The notes beneath the pieces were generated by a model. It did no database searches. It saw only the letters and a list, made by a program, of their open reading frames with translations, and had not been told where the DNA came from. This document shows, in pieces, positions 33,283 through 41,362 of a stretch of 64,000 bases of DNA. Position numbers and translations under genes: made by a program. Each line of letters begins with the position of its first letter. Positions within the stretch are counted from its first letter, which is position 1. The stretch is from Streptomyces antnestii (lineage in GTDB: Bacteria; Actinomycetota; Actinomycetes; Streptomycetales; Streptomycetaceae), in assembly GCF_004005495.1 (NCBI RefSeq), contig NZ_RZYA01000032.1:1-64000 (forward strand), written 5' to 3'.

Positions 33283-33346
33283 CTAGCGACGCTAGCCGTC
33301 GAGGCAACGCTAATGCTACTGCCGCTTGATTGTCTAGCGGCGCTAG
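33283..33346. promoter_or_regulatory. Two TetR operator palindromes
   Basis: CTAGCGACGCTAG and CTAGCGGCGCTAG are perfect 13-bp palindromes near the DUF1772 start and the tetR start respectively, with a degenerate AACGCTAATGCTA between them. Their placement fits control of both divergent genes by the TetR protein. Confidence 0.85.
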
Positions 33347-33355
33347 GGTCGAATC

Positions 33356-33934
33356 ATGTCGGTACAGGAACGCAAGCAGCGTGAACGGGCGGAGCGCGAG
33401 CGGCTCATCGTGGCGACAGCCCGCGAACTTGCCGAGCAGCAGGGCTGGGACGCGGTCACCACCCGCCGGCTCGCCGAGCGCATCGAGTACAGCCAGCCCG
33501 TCCTCTACAGCCACTTCCGCGGCAAACGCGAGATCATCGGCGCCGTCGCCCTCCAGGGCGCCACCGAACTTGCCGGGGCGCTGCGGGCCGCGACCGTTAC
33601 CGCGGACGGCCCCCGCGCCCGGGTCGCCGCCCTGGCCCGCGCCTACCTCGACTTCGCCGCACGCAATCCGGCGGTCTACGACGCCATCTTCCAGCTCGAC
33701 GGCGGTCTGGCGTACGCGCAGGAGGACACCCCCGAGCCGCTGAAGGGCGCCTTCGCCGCCCTGCAGGAGAGCCTCGGCGAGGTCGCCGGGAACGGTGTCC
33801 ACGCGGGGCTGTTCACCGAGACGTTCTGGGCGGCCCTGCACGGACTTGCCACCCTCACCCGGGCGCGACGGCTCCCACCGGAGTACATCGAGCAGAGGGT
33901 GGAGCTGCTCGTGGACCGGCTCGCCCTCGTCTGA
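33356..33934 (+). CDS. TetR-family repressor
   Basis: A 192-residue protein. The N-terminal helix-turn-helix is clear: ARELAEQQGWDAVTTRRLAE followed by RIEYSQPVLYSHFRGKREII. The rest is the all-helical ligand-binding and dimerisation domain of the WHG-type (LAALARAYLDFAARNPAVYD-like). It lies 92 bp from the divergent DUF1772 gene, and a palindrome sits 10 bases before its own start, so it is probably autoregulated and releases on binding an unknown lipophilic compound. Confidence 0.92.
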   Translation: MSVQERKQRERAERERLIVATARELAEQQGWDAVTTRRLAERIEYSQPVLYSHFRGKREIIGAVALQGATELAGALRAATVTADGPRARVAALARAYLDFAARNPAVYDAIFQLDGGLAYAQEDTPEPLKGAFAALQESLGEVAGNGVHAGLFTETFWAALHGLATLTRARRLPPEYIEQRVELLVDRLALV

Positions 33935-34029
33935 CACACCGTCCTGACGGGCGCGCAGCGAATGGCTGTGGCCGGCACGTTCACAACAGACTCCAGCCCG
34001 CCTTCTCCTCCAGCCTCGAATAGTCGGAT

Positions 34030-34374
34030 CTAGCCTCGAATGGTCGGACGCTCGCGGCCCCAGGCGGCCAGCGGCTGGAGTGCCTCGTTGAGGCGCTTGC
34101 CGTCCTCGGTCAGCGAGTACTCGACGCAGGGCGGCACCTCGTCGTAGGAGACGCGGTGCACGACGCCGTCCGCTTCCAGCTCACGCAGGTGAGAGGCCAG
34201 CACCTTCTCGGTGATCCCGGGAAGCAGCCGACGCAGCTCGCCGAAGCGACGGTGGGGATGCTCGTGGAGCGCCCAGAGGATCAGTACCTTCCACTTGCCG
34301 CCGATCACCTCCATCGCGGTGTCGATCCCGCAGACGTGTCCGTCTGGTGTGCTCGGCCGGTTCAGCGTCGTCAT
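34030..34374 (-). CDS. HxlR-family regulator
   Basis: A 114-residue protein of normal length: CGIDTAMEVIGGKWKVLILW with the N-terminal Cys and GGKW helix, FGELRRLLPGITEKVLASHL as recognition helix and VEYSLTEDGKRL as wing. HxlR proteins often sense electrophiles through the N-terminal cysteine. It is divergent from an IRED-like gene with a 14-bp palindrome between them and so probably controls it. Confidence 0.92.
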   Translation of the reverse strand: MTTLNRPSTPDGHVCGIDTAMEVIGGKWKVLILWALHEHPHRRFGELRRLLPGITEKVLASHLRELEADGVVHRVSYDEVPPCVEYSLTEDGKRLNEALQPLAAWGRERPTIRG

Positions 34375-34423
34375 GCCCCACCCTTCTGACGTGCTCGCTC
34401 ACCCCGAGGTAACCACCCACTAC

Positions 34424-34437
34424 CAAGTACGTACTTG
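34424..34437. promoter_or_regulatory. HxlR operator palindrome
   Basis: CAAGTACGTACTTG, a perfect 14-bp palindrome midway in the divergent hxlR/oxidoreductase region. GTAC-centred palindromes (see also TAGGTACCTA at 39.8 kb) are usual HxlR targets. Confidence 0.85.
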
Positions 34438-34470
34438 ATCACCTCCGGACCTGGGGCCAGCCTAATCGGC

Positions 34471-35352
34471 ATGGCACAGAACACTGTTGAGAAGACCCCC
34501 GTCACGCTGCTGGGCCTCGGCGCGATGGGCGCCGCGCTGGCCCGCACCTGGCTTGCCGCCGGCCACCCACTCACCGTCTGGAACCGCACCCCGTCCCGCG
34601 CAGCGGCGCTCGCCACCGAGGGCGCCGACGTCGCGGGCACCGCCGCCGAAGCAGTCGCAGCGAACACCTTGATCGTCCTGTGCCTGTTGGACGACACCTC
34701 GGTCGCCGATGTGCTGGCCGGCATCGACCTGACCGACAGGGACCTGGTCAACCTGACCACCAGCACCCCCGCCCAGGCCCGCGCCCGCGCCGAGTGGGCC
34801 CGCGAGCGCGGCGCCCGCTATCTGGACGGTGGGATCATGGCCGTCCCTCCGATGATCGGCGTCCCGGAAGCCGGAGGTTACGTCTTCTACAGCGGCTCGC
34901 GGGAGCTGTTCGAGCGGAACCAGGAGACCCTGAGTGTCCCGGCCGGCACTACCTACGTGGGCGAGGACGCGGGCTTCGCGGCCTTGCACGACGTGGCTCT
35001 TCTCAGCGCCATGTACGGGATGTTCGCCGGCGCCGCGCACGCCTTCGCCCTGATCCGCAAGGAGGACATCGACCCCGCGGCGCTCGCCCCGCTGCTCGCC
35101 GACTGGCTCGTCGCGGTGGCCCCGGCAGTTCACCAGACCGCGGGCCAGTTGCGGAGCGGCGACTACGCCAAGGGCGTCGTTTCCAACCTCGCCATGCAGG
35201 TGGCCGGCATCCCGACCTTCCTGAGCACCGCCGAGCAGCAGGGTGTCAGCCCGGAACTGCTCAGCCCGTACTTCGAGCTGATGCGCCGCCGCCTGGCCGA
35301 GGGCAGCGGGGAGGAGGACCTGACAGGAGTGATCGACCTGCTGGTGAACTGA
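34471..35352 (+). CDS. NAD(P)-dependent imine-reductase-like oxidoreductase
   Basis: A 293-residue protein. LLGLGAMGAALARTWLAAG is the dinucleotide loop and WNRTPSRA supports NADP. The C-terminal domain, FAALHDVALLSAMYGMFAGA onward, is the imine-reductase type with Asp at the position where dehydrogenase relatives carry the catalytic Lys. It reduces cyclic imines or related carbonyl compounds. Divergent HxlR regulation suggests a detoxification role. The ATG chosen is 12 codons inside the longest frame. Confidence 0.88.
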   Translation: MAQNTVEKTPVTLLGLGAMGAALARTWLAAGHPLTVWNRTPSRAAALATEGADVAGTAAEAVAANTLIVLCLLDDTSVADVLAGIDLTDRDLVNLTTSTPAQARARAEWARERGARYLDGGIMAVPPMIGVPEAGGYVFYSGSRELFERNQETLSVPAGTTYVGEDAGFAALHDVALLSAMYGMFAGAAHAFALIRKEDIDPAALAPLLADWLVAVAPAVHQTAGQLRSGDYAKGVVSNLAMQVAGIPTFLSTAEQQGVSPELLSPYFELMRRRLAEGSGEEDLTGVIDLLVN

Positions 35353-35476
35353 CCAGCCACTTCCGCCACAGAAGCGACCGTGCTGGTCACAGTCCTCAAC
35401 TAGTTGCTGAGACCGGCACTTTCACCACACGCCCTGTCGTCGACGGAACGTATTCATGCGTCGTCCGCCCGGCGTA

Positions 35477-36310
35477 TCAGCGGAAAACGTCGGCGTTCTC
35501 CACGGCCCACTGCTGGAACGGCCTGGCGGGGGAGCCGGTGACCCGTGAGACCGTGTCACGCACCATCAGCAGCTCGTCGTTGACGTCTCCACCCGTGACA
35601 TCGAGCACCGCCTCCGCGGCCTCGTCCCCGAAGACCGCGGCCATCTGAGCGTGCGCCTCCTGCCGGCTGATCTCCATGAAGGGCACGTCCCGCCCGAGCG
35701 CTTCCGCGATGGCCTCGACCTGCTGCCGGGCGGTCACCCGCGCTGGACCGGTCAGGGCATACGTCCGCCCCCGATGGCCGGACTCGGTCAGGGCCACCCG
35801 TGCCACCGACGCGATGTCCGCGGGGTGGATCGTGGGCAGCCCGGTGTCCGCGTACGCCGCACGGACCGCCTCACCGCCACGGATCGACGCCGCCCACATC
35901 TGAGAGTTCGAGGCGAACTGCGTCGGCCGCAGGATCGTCCAGGCCATACCGCTGCCCTGGAGCAGCCGCTCGACCGTCAGGTTCTCGCCTGCCGGGCCCA
36001 AGTGCGGATGGGTCCGGACCGTGATGGACGACACCAGCACCACATGCTCAACCCCCGCCAGCCTCGCAGCATCGAGGATGTCGGCATCGGGCCCCAGGCG
36101 CGACACGAGGAACAGCGCGCGCACCCCGTCCAGAGCGGCCTTCAATGAGTCCGGCTCCGCGAAATCGCCCTCGACGGCCTCGACCCCTTCGGGGAACGCG
36201 GCCCGTGCGGCGTCACGGGTGAATGCTCTCAGCGGCCCCGCACCGCATTCGTGCAACTCCCTCAGCAGCGCACTTCCTATGTTTCCGGTGGCTCCGGTCA
36301 CGAGGATCAT
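35477..36310 (-). CDS. NmrA-type NAD(P)H-binding protein (atypical SDR)
   Basis: A 277-residue protein beginning MILVTGATGNIGSALLREL, the GxxGxxG loop of NmrA-like atypical short-chain dehydrogenases. MAWTILRPTQFASNSQMWA and DIASVARVALTE are conserved in the group; the canonical YxxxK is missing, as usual. These act as NAD(P)H sensors or quinone reductases. A MerR-type promoter lies directly upstream, although no merR gene adjoins it. Confidence 0.88.
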   Translation of the reverse strand: MILVTGATGNIGSALLRELHECGAGPLRAFTRDAARAAFPEGVEAVEGDFAEPDSLKAALDGVRALFLVSRLGPDADILDAARLAGVEHVVLVSSITVRTHPHLGPAGENLTVERLLQGSGMAWTILRPTQFASNSQMWAASIRGGEAVRAAYADTGLPTIHPADIASVARVALTESGHRGRTYALTGPARVTARQQVEAIAEALGRDVPFMEISRQEAHAQMAAVFGDEAAEAVLDVTGGDVNDELLMVRDTVSRVTGSPARPFQQWAVENADVFR

Positions 36311-36349
36311 GAGCGCGTTCTCCTGTCGTCAGGTGATCAACTCAAGGGA

Positions 36350-36380
36350 ACGCTAGAAGCTCAAGCGCACTTCAGGTCAA
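36350..36380 (-). promoter_or_regulatory. MerR-type promoter of the NmrA-like gene
   Basis: On the reverse strand TTGACC and TAGCGT are separated by exactly 19 bp containing the near-palindrome CTGAAGTGCGCTTGAG. The 19-bp spacer with a central dyad is the hallmark of promoters twisted open by MerR-family activators. No merR gene is adjacent, so the activator must be encoded elsewhere. Confidence 0.7.
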
Positions 36381-36411
36381 GGAGAGCGGAGTAATCGGCA
36401 AGTCCTGTGGA

Positions 36412-36948
36412 TCAGTTGATCGCTTCAGGCTGCGTCGGCGGCGCGGCCTGCAGGTGCTGGACGGCTTCAGCTTCGGCTTCGATTGCGGCTTCGGCTGCCG
36501 TGTAGGAGGAGGCGAAGGTGAACGCGCGGGCGGACGGCCCGTGCGCCTGCAGGTCCGCCAGCCGCTCCAGGGCCTCGTCGACGGTCGGGACGTGGCCGGC
36601 GGGAACCCACCAGAGCACCAAGTGCGCCTCGACGTGCCGTTCGAACCACTCGCGGCGCCGCCGCATCACCTCCAGGTGCCCGCTCCGGTAGGCGAAGTCC
36701 CACAGGGCTTCCGGGGTCTCCCACACCGACAGGTTGACGATGACGTCCTCGCCCGCCGGGCGCAGGCCGGTGGCGTCGGCCGCCCCCTCCTCCACGAGCC
36801 GCCACACGAAGCCGGGCGCGCTGTCGGCGGCGGCGTTGACCGGCTCGAGCATCTCGACGAACGGCGCCACGCGCGGGTCGTCGAAGGGATGGCGGAGCGT
36901 GGCGACGTTGAGCTGGGCGAGGTGGGCGGCATGCGTGGATGCGGTCAT
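36412..36948 (-). CDS. DUF3291-family protein
   Basis: A 178-residue protein: LAQLNVATLRHPFDDPRVAP, then APGFVWRLVEEG, VNLSVWETPEALWDFAYR and the HLVLWWVPAGHVPTVDEAL stretch are the signatures of DUF3291, a ferredoxin-like ABM-related fold of unknown activity. It lies 32 bases downstream of the SufR-like gene in the same orientation, so the two form an operon. The C-terminal 35 residues are an Ala/Glu-rich tail. Confidence 0.85.
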   Translation of the reverse strand: MTASTHAAHLAQLNVATLRHPFDDPRVAPFVEMLEPVNAAADSAPGFVWRLVEEGAADATGLRPAGEDVIVNLSVWETPEALWDFAYRSGHLEVMRRRREWFERHVEAHLVLWWVPAGHVPTVDEALERLADLQAHGPSARAFTFASSYTAAEAAIEAEAEAVQHLQAAPPTQPEAIN

Positions 36949-36980
36949 GCCCTCATCCCAGCACGGCCTACTTTTCTATG

Positions 36981-37661
36981 TCAATCATCATTGTTTTTAG
37001 AACTCTCCACCACCACACAGCAGTTGCCCGGCCGGGCGTCCATGCGGGCGTGGACGGGACCGTCCGTGCCGAGCAGCCCCTCCAGCAGCGCGAGATTCAT
37101 GCCGCAGACGAGCGGCGGGAAGCGTTCGGCGACCGCGTGGAAGGGGCAGTTGCGCATGCGGACGACATCTGCGGCCGCCCCGCTCGCCCCCTCGACGCCT
37201 TCCAGGTGCGGTTCGTAGCCGCGGGCAGCCAGCATCTCCATGGCCTGTTCGAGGTCGCCGCAGGGTGCGGCCGAACCGCGCAGGGCCTCGCCCCGACGTC
37301 GCGCGGCCGCGCAGAGCCCGGCGTCAAGGCCGGCCTGCTCGGCGGCCTCGGCGAGCAACTCGGCGGCGGTGCGGTAGTCGCGGGCGGGCAGCGAAACCGA
37401 CCGCTCGGCCCGCGCCCGCGTATAGACCTTGGCGGGACGGCCCGCCCCCGGCCCCGAACGGCCCGTCAGGCGGCGGCTGCCGCTCTCCAGCAGCCCGGCC
37501 TCGGCCAGCCTGTCCAGATGGTGCGCGGCGAGCGTGCGCGCCACCCCGGTCGCCTGGGCGGCCTCGTTACGGCCGACCTCGCGGCCCTGCGCCGCCACGT
37601 ACTCGTACAGGCGGCGCCGCACCGGATCCTGCAACGCCGCAATCGCGTCGATGTCTTCCAC
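36981..37661 (-). CDS. SufR-like winged-helix regulator with conserved cysteines
   Basis: A 226-residue protein. The N-terminal winged helix (ALQDPVRRRLYEYVAAQG, then AAQATGVARTLAAHHLDRLA) is of the ArsR/SufR kind. The C-terminal domain keeps RMRNCPFHAVAERFPPLVC and PGNCCVVVE, where SufR-type proteins use cysteines to bind an iron-sulfur cluster. It may therefore sense redox state or iron. It is upstream of and co-directional with the DUF3291 gene, its likely target along with itself. Confidence 0.8.
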   Translation of the reverse strand: MEDIDAIAALQDPVRRRLYEYVAAQGREVGRNEAAQATGVARTLAAHHLDRLAEAGLLESGSRRLTGRSGPGAGRPAKVYTRARAERSVSLPARDYRTAAELLAEAAEQAGLDAGLCAAARRRGEALRGSAAPCGDLEQAMEMLAARGYEPHLEGVEGASGAAADVVRMRNCPFHAVAERFPPLVCGMNLALLEGLLGTDGPVHARMDARPGNCCVVVESSKNNDD

Positions 37662-37740
37662 CCGGCCATTCTAGGAACAACACAGGTTGGAGATAGAACG
37701 TCGGGATCCGGCCCCCGGCCAGTGCGTCCGGCGCTCTCAG

Positions 37741-37988
37741 GTGCTGGCTCAGGCGGGACAAAGGCGCGCACCGCATCTCGCGGACGAGGGGGAGTCCTGG
37801 GAGATCGTCGAGGAGGTCGACTTCACGTCCGAGGCAGGACGGTCCAACTGCGCGCCTGGGACTGGGATCTGGCCGGCGAGCCCTTGCGGATCGGTGGCGT
37901 CGGCGCCTGTCGGCTCGGAGTATCTTCCAAGGGATGGGAGCAGGCTGCCGCCGTCGTCGAGCCTGTGCCAGGGGACGAAGCGGCCTGA
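37741..37988 (+). pseudogene. Frameshifted hypothetical fragment
   Basis: One frame reads ESWEIVEEVDFTSEAG and the next continues RTVQLRAWDWDLAGEPLRIG to a stop at the right end; the switch is near 37838. Both halves look protein-like, with codon use like the neighbouring genes, and together suggest a broken small gene. No family recognised and no good start. Confidence 0.4.
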
Positions 37989-37990
37989 CG

Positions 37991-38431
37991 TTACTGCTCG
38001 CGTCGCAACGCGGTGTGCCGGATGATCAACTGGCTGAGTTCGGAACCCGGCAGTCGGGACATGAGGCGGCGTAACGCCGTGGCGTGCTGCCCAACTCGCT
38101 TGAGGGTCGACCGTCGGTTCGGGGCTTGGCCGGGAACGTCCTGGGGCGGCCCGCATCCGGCAGCAACGTAGAGCTCATCCAGCGCAGCCCTCCGGACCCT
38201 GGCGCCGTCTGGTCCGACGACCTCCAATCTGGTGACGACCTCGGGTTCCCGGCCGTCGTAAAGCTGCACTTCCACGTCCAGCCCAGCGCCGCGGAACAGT
38301 AGTCCAGTCCCGCTGAAGAGCTGGGATTCCGTCGTCACCGGATGCGTGAAACCCGCTTCCTCGAACAGGAATGAGAACGCCACCGTGACTTCGGTCCGGA
38401 ACTCTGCCTGCAGATCCAAGTGGCGGCTCAT
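37991..38431 (-). CDS. Hypothetical protein
   Basis: A 146-residue product from an ATG with AGG at -6; a GTG 15 codons earlier is possible. Text such as FRTEVTVAFSFLFEEAGFTH and LDVEVQLYDGREPEVVTRLE looks like an alpha/beta protein, and the C-terminal third is basic and helical. No signal peptide or known domain. It converges with the frameshifted fragment and is divergent from the next two hypothetical genes, a setting resembling immunity or toxin-immunity loci, but that is only a guess. Confidence 0.6.
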   Translation of the reverse strand: MSRHLDLQAEFRTEVTVAFSFLFEEAGFTHPVTTESQLFSGTGLLFRGAGLDVEVQLYDGREPEVVTRLEVVGPDGARVRRAALDELYVAAGCGPPQDVPGQAPNRRSTLKRVGQHATALRRLMSRLPGSELSQLIIRHTALRREQ

Positions 38432-38498
38432 GACCTGATCATCCGCCCACCCGACCACCTCCGGAAGCCCTTTCACATCCGGAAGTTGAAGCAGTCAT

Positions 38499-38753
38499 GT
38501 GGCCCAGTCAGAGGGACCGGGCCGCTCGCATTTGCTTTTCGACGTCACCGCGGTGAACTTGCCAACGCTTCAAGGGCAACAGCCCGGGAGCCCGTTCGCT
38601 CTACGGGTGATCGACGCCGATGGCGCCCACGAACCGCGCGGCGGTTGGCGGGAGGCGGACGGCGTGGCTGAGGTCACCCTCGGCGCATTCGAATCGACTT
38701 GGGCCGCTCGGCGAGGGATCCTCCATGCGGACCGCGCAGAGGAGACGTGTTGA
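38499..38753 (+). CDS. Small hypothetical protein
   Basis: An 84-residue product from a GTG. It contains LLFDVTAVNLPTLQGQQPGS and DGAHEPRGGWREADGVAEV, a beta-rich pattern with no known family. Its TGA stop overlaps the TTG start of the next gene (TTGA), so the two are translationally coupled. Confidence 0.55.
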   Translation: MAQSEGPGRSHLLFDVTAVNLPTLQGQQPGSPFALRVIDADGAHEPRGGWREADGVAEVTLGAFESTWAARRGILHADRAEETC

Positions 38754-39589
38754 TCACGGAGTACCAGCAGAAACTGCGAGAGCGTTACATCGGCGCCCCA
38801 GTCATGACCGTCCCGGAACCCTGGCAGCCGGTTTTCGACCGCAGGACTCCCATCGGGGGCCTGCTCGGCATCGGCTTCGCCGTCCATCCCGACAGCGGGA
38901 ACGACCTCGTCATGGTCGTGTCCAGCGACGGCCACGGACTCTTCGACGCGGTCACCGGCGAGAAGATCGCCCGCGACCGGGACCCCGACCCTGAGACCAG
39001 CACCCCGGACGCGCACCCGGATCTCACCTGTCCCGGCCTCGGCCCGATCACAGGCACCCAGGTCCGCATCGCGGGCCTCTTCGGCGGTGGCCTGCACACC
39101 ACCACACCGGACGGCTGGTCCATGGACGTCGTCAGCCCCGAGTGGCCCCACGACCGCATCATCCTTTCCGCCGACGGCGGCAGTCATCGAGGCCCTGCGG
39201 GAGGGGCCTGGTGGCACGTCTTCCACTCCGATTACTCAGAACTGCGCGCCGCCGGATTCTCGCCCCCTGGCCTCACCCTGGCCGTCGCCACCAGCAGCGA
39301 CCTCACCCTCTGGACTCGTCAGCAGGTGTCTTTCAGAACGGACAACCCGGCGGCCGTCCCTGCCTGGACCGGGATCCGCCAAGGGGGCGATGAGTTATTG
39401 CGGTGGATCGGTGTCGTAGTCGTGCCGGGCCTGCTCGACCTTGTCCAGGTTGGTGGCAGCCCATTCGGCGAGGTGCGCGAAGAGCGGGGCCAGGCTCTGG
39501 CCAAGGTCGGTGATCTCGTACTCGACCCGCGGGGGGACCTCCGGGTGGTACGTACGCACGACCATTCCGTCGCGTTCCAACTGCCGTAG
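38750..39589 (+). CDS. Hypothetical protein, 3' end fused into antisense of hxlR
   Basis: Starts at a TTG overlapping the stop of the previous gene. The first 190 residues look genuine (YQQKLRERYIGAPVMTVPEP, FDRRTPIGGLLGIGFAVHPD, WWHVFHSDYSELRAAGFSPP, ending ASSDLTLW-like at about 39320). Beyond that the frame runs about 80 codons antisense through the hxlR gene with no protein-like pattern, so the native stop has probably been lost by recombination. Function unknown. Confidence 0.55.
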   Translation: MITEYQQKLRERYIGAPVMTVPEPWQPVFDRRTPIGGLLGIGFAVHPDSGNDLVMVVSSDGHGLFDAVTGEKIARDRDPDPETSTPDAHPDLTCPGLGPITGTQVRIAGLFGGGLHTTTPDGWSMDVVSPEWPHDRIILSADGGSHRGPAGGAWWHVFHSDYSELRAAGFSPPGLTLAVATSSDLTLWTRQQVSFRTDNPAAVPAWTGIRQGGDELLRWIGVVVVPGLLDLVQVGGSPFGEVREERGQALAKVGDLVLDPRGDLRVVRTHDHSVAFQLP

Positions 39590-39787
39590 CCGCTGGGTCA
39601 GTACCTTCGGTGTGATCGTGCCGATGTGTCGTTGCAGCTCGACGAACCGTTGTCGGCCGTGCATGTGGAGAGTCCACATGATCGGCGTGGTCCACCGGCT
39701 GAACACGATGTCCACAACTGAACTGGTCGGACAGGCGAGTTCAGGATCGGTTGCGGCGTCCGCCACCCACTCGGTGTTGCCGGCCAT
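39395..39787 (-). CDS. HxlR-family regulator
   Basis: The ATG with GAGGGG at -6 gives 130 residues. ACPTSSVVDIVFSRWTTPIM carries the N-terminal Cys and RW helix; FVELQRHIGTITPKVLTQRL is the recognition region; VEYEITDLGQSLAPLF is the wing. It is divergent from an NmrA-like gene, with a GTAC-centred palindrome between them, which suggests control of that gene. Confidence 0.9.
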   Translation of the reverse strand: MAGNTEWVADAATDPELACPTSSVVDIVFSRWTTPIMWTLHMHGRQRFVELQRHIGTITPKVLTQRLRQLERDGMVVRTYHPEVPPRVEYEITDLGQSLAPLFAHLAEWAATNLDKVEQARHDYDTDPPQ

Positions 39788-39816
39788 GCGCACCCCTCGG
39801 GGTAGTCACTTTCCTC

Positions 39817-39826
39817 TAGGTACCTA
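39817..39826. promoter_or_regulatory. HxlR operator palindrome
   Basis: TAGGTACCTA, a perfect 10-bp palindrome 30 bp from the hxlR start in the divergent region. It shares the GTAC centre with the palindrome of the other hxlR/oxidoreductase pair. Confidence 0.7.
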
Positions 39827-39935
39827 CTATATCGACGGTGTTAGCGTCCCCCGTGTCGCCCGGAGAGCAGCTCTCCGCGACGGTCCCGCCCACTCGGGCG
39901 GCGGCAACCATGCTGAATTGACACGGGAGTTGTTC

Positions 39936-40781
39936 ATGTTCGTAGTGACAGGGGCGACCGGCAACGTCGGTCGATCGCTCGTGCAGTCCCTCGCGGCAAC
40001 GGGTGCGCAGGTGATCGCGACATCCCGCGGGATCTCGGCGCCCGATGTGCCAGAGAACGTCGTGCACAGGCGGGCGGACCTGATCGATCCTGAGAGTCTT
40101 CGGCCCGTGTGCGAAGGAGCCGACGCGCTGTTCCTGCAGAGCGCGGGTCCCAGCGCGCACCTGCTCAGCCCCCAGGACATCCTCGACGTGGCCAAGGCCG
40201 GCGGCGTTCGGCGCGTTGTCCTGTTGTCTTCTCAAGGAGTCGCGACCCGGCCGGAGTCGGCCTCTCACGGCAGCACGGCCCGCTCCATCGAAGAAGCCGT
40301 CCGGCAATCAGGCATGGCCTGGACGATCCTGCGGCCCGGAGGCTTCGACTCCAACACGTACGCCTGGGCCGAGTCGGTCCGCACCCGAAGGGCCGTCGCG
40401 GCGCCGTTCGCCGACACGGGCCTGCCGACCATCGACCCGGACGACATTGCCGAGGTCGCCTCCGCGGCCCTGCGGGAGGACGGCCACGCCGGACAGGTCT
40501 ACGAGCTGACCGGTCCCGCGCTCAGCACCCCTCGCCAGCAGGCCGAGGCGATTGCGAACGCGCTCGGTGAACCTGTCGGGTTCACCGAGCAGACCCGCGA
40601 CGAGGCCCGCGCTCAGATGCTGCAGTTCATGCCCGAGCCCGTGGTCGAGACCACGCTGGCCATCCTCGGCGCGCCCACCCCCGCCGAACAGCGCATCAGT
40701 CCCGACGTTGAGCGGGTACTCGGCCGTGCGCCCCGCACCTATGCCGACTGGGCGCGGCGCTACATCGCCGCATTCCGATAA
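39936..40781 (+). CDS. NmrA-type NAD(P)H-binding protein (atypical SDR)
   Basis: A 281-residue protein from an ATG with GGGAG at -7. MFVVTGATGNVGRSLVQSLA is the dinucleotide loop; MAWTILRPGGFDSNTYAWAE, PTIDPDDIAEVASAALREDG and YELTGPALSTPRQQAEAI are conserved with the paralogue at 35.5 kb, with which it is clearly related along its length. A redox sensor or quinone reductase role is likely. Divergent HxlR control. Confidence 0.9.
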   Translation: MFVVTGATGNVGRSLVQSLAATGAQVIATSRGISAPDVPENVVHRRADLIDPESLRPVCEGADALFLQSAGPSAHLLSPQDILDVAKAGGVRRVVLLSSQGVATRPESASHGSTARSIEEAVRQSGMAWTILRPGGFDSNTYAWAESVRTRRAVAAPFADTGLPTIDPDDIAEVASAALREDGHAGQVYELTGPALSTPRQQAEAIANALGEPVGFTEQTRDEARAQMLQFMPEPVVETTLAILGAPTPAEQRISPDVERVLGRAPRTYADWARRYIAAFR

Positions 40782-40884
40782 GGCGGCCCCGGCTACGGCG
40801 GCGATCTCTTCCGTCCCCCTGGCGAACGCGCCGCGGGCCGGTGTGATGGATGTTTCCTCGTGAGCCGCGATGTCGGTCTCGCGA

Positions 40885-41362
40885 TCACGCTAGCCTAGCA
40901 AGCAAGTGACATACATCACATTGATTGGGCCACTGGTGATCCTGCTGAACCCAGTCTTCTGAGATCAGCATCTCGCTCATATGGCCCAGGAGTTGAAAGT
41001 CGACCGCGGCACGGCAGACCTCCTCGACGACGTCTTCGGTGGACCACGTGGGAACATCCCACGCCCCGGACTCCCGTAGAACTCCGTCGTCTCCAGCAGG
41101 GGTGTGGTCCAGGTACACGGCGCTCATGACCTCATCCAGGAGGTCGGCCAGGTCGACCACCGCCCAATGATTCCTCGCAGCCCTCCAGTTCCAGGCAACA
41201 CGTGCCCAGATGCTGGGAATAGCCCTCCATCTCACGCCGCAGCGCAGCATCGGCGATGTACCGCAGACGGACCTGACTGTCCTCCGCGTGGACCGAGATG
41301 TCGCATCGGGGGACCGGCCAGATGCCTGACCGGTCCCATCGAGCCCGAGAAGACGGCGTCAT
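40885..41362 (-). pseudogene. Frameshifted hypothetical gene
   Basis: On the reverse strand CDISVHAEDSQVRLRYIADA and HLGTCCLELEGCEE in one frame are followed, after a single-base shift near 41165, by WAVVDLADLLDEVMSAVYLD and onward to HLLARLA in the next. Both halves have coherent protein-like composition. The stop overlaps nothing; the 5' end abuts the sulfatase stop. No known family. A sequencing error cannot be excluded. Confidence 0.5.
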
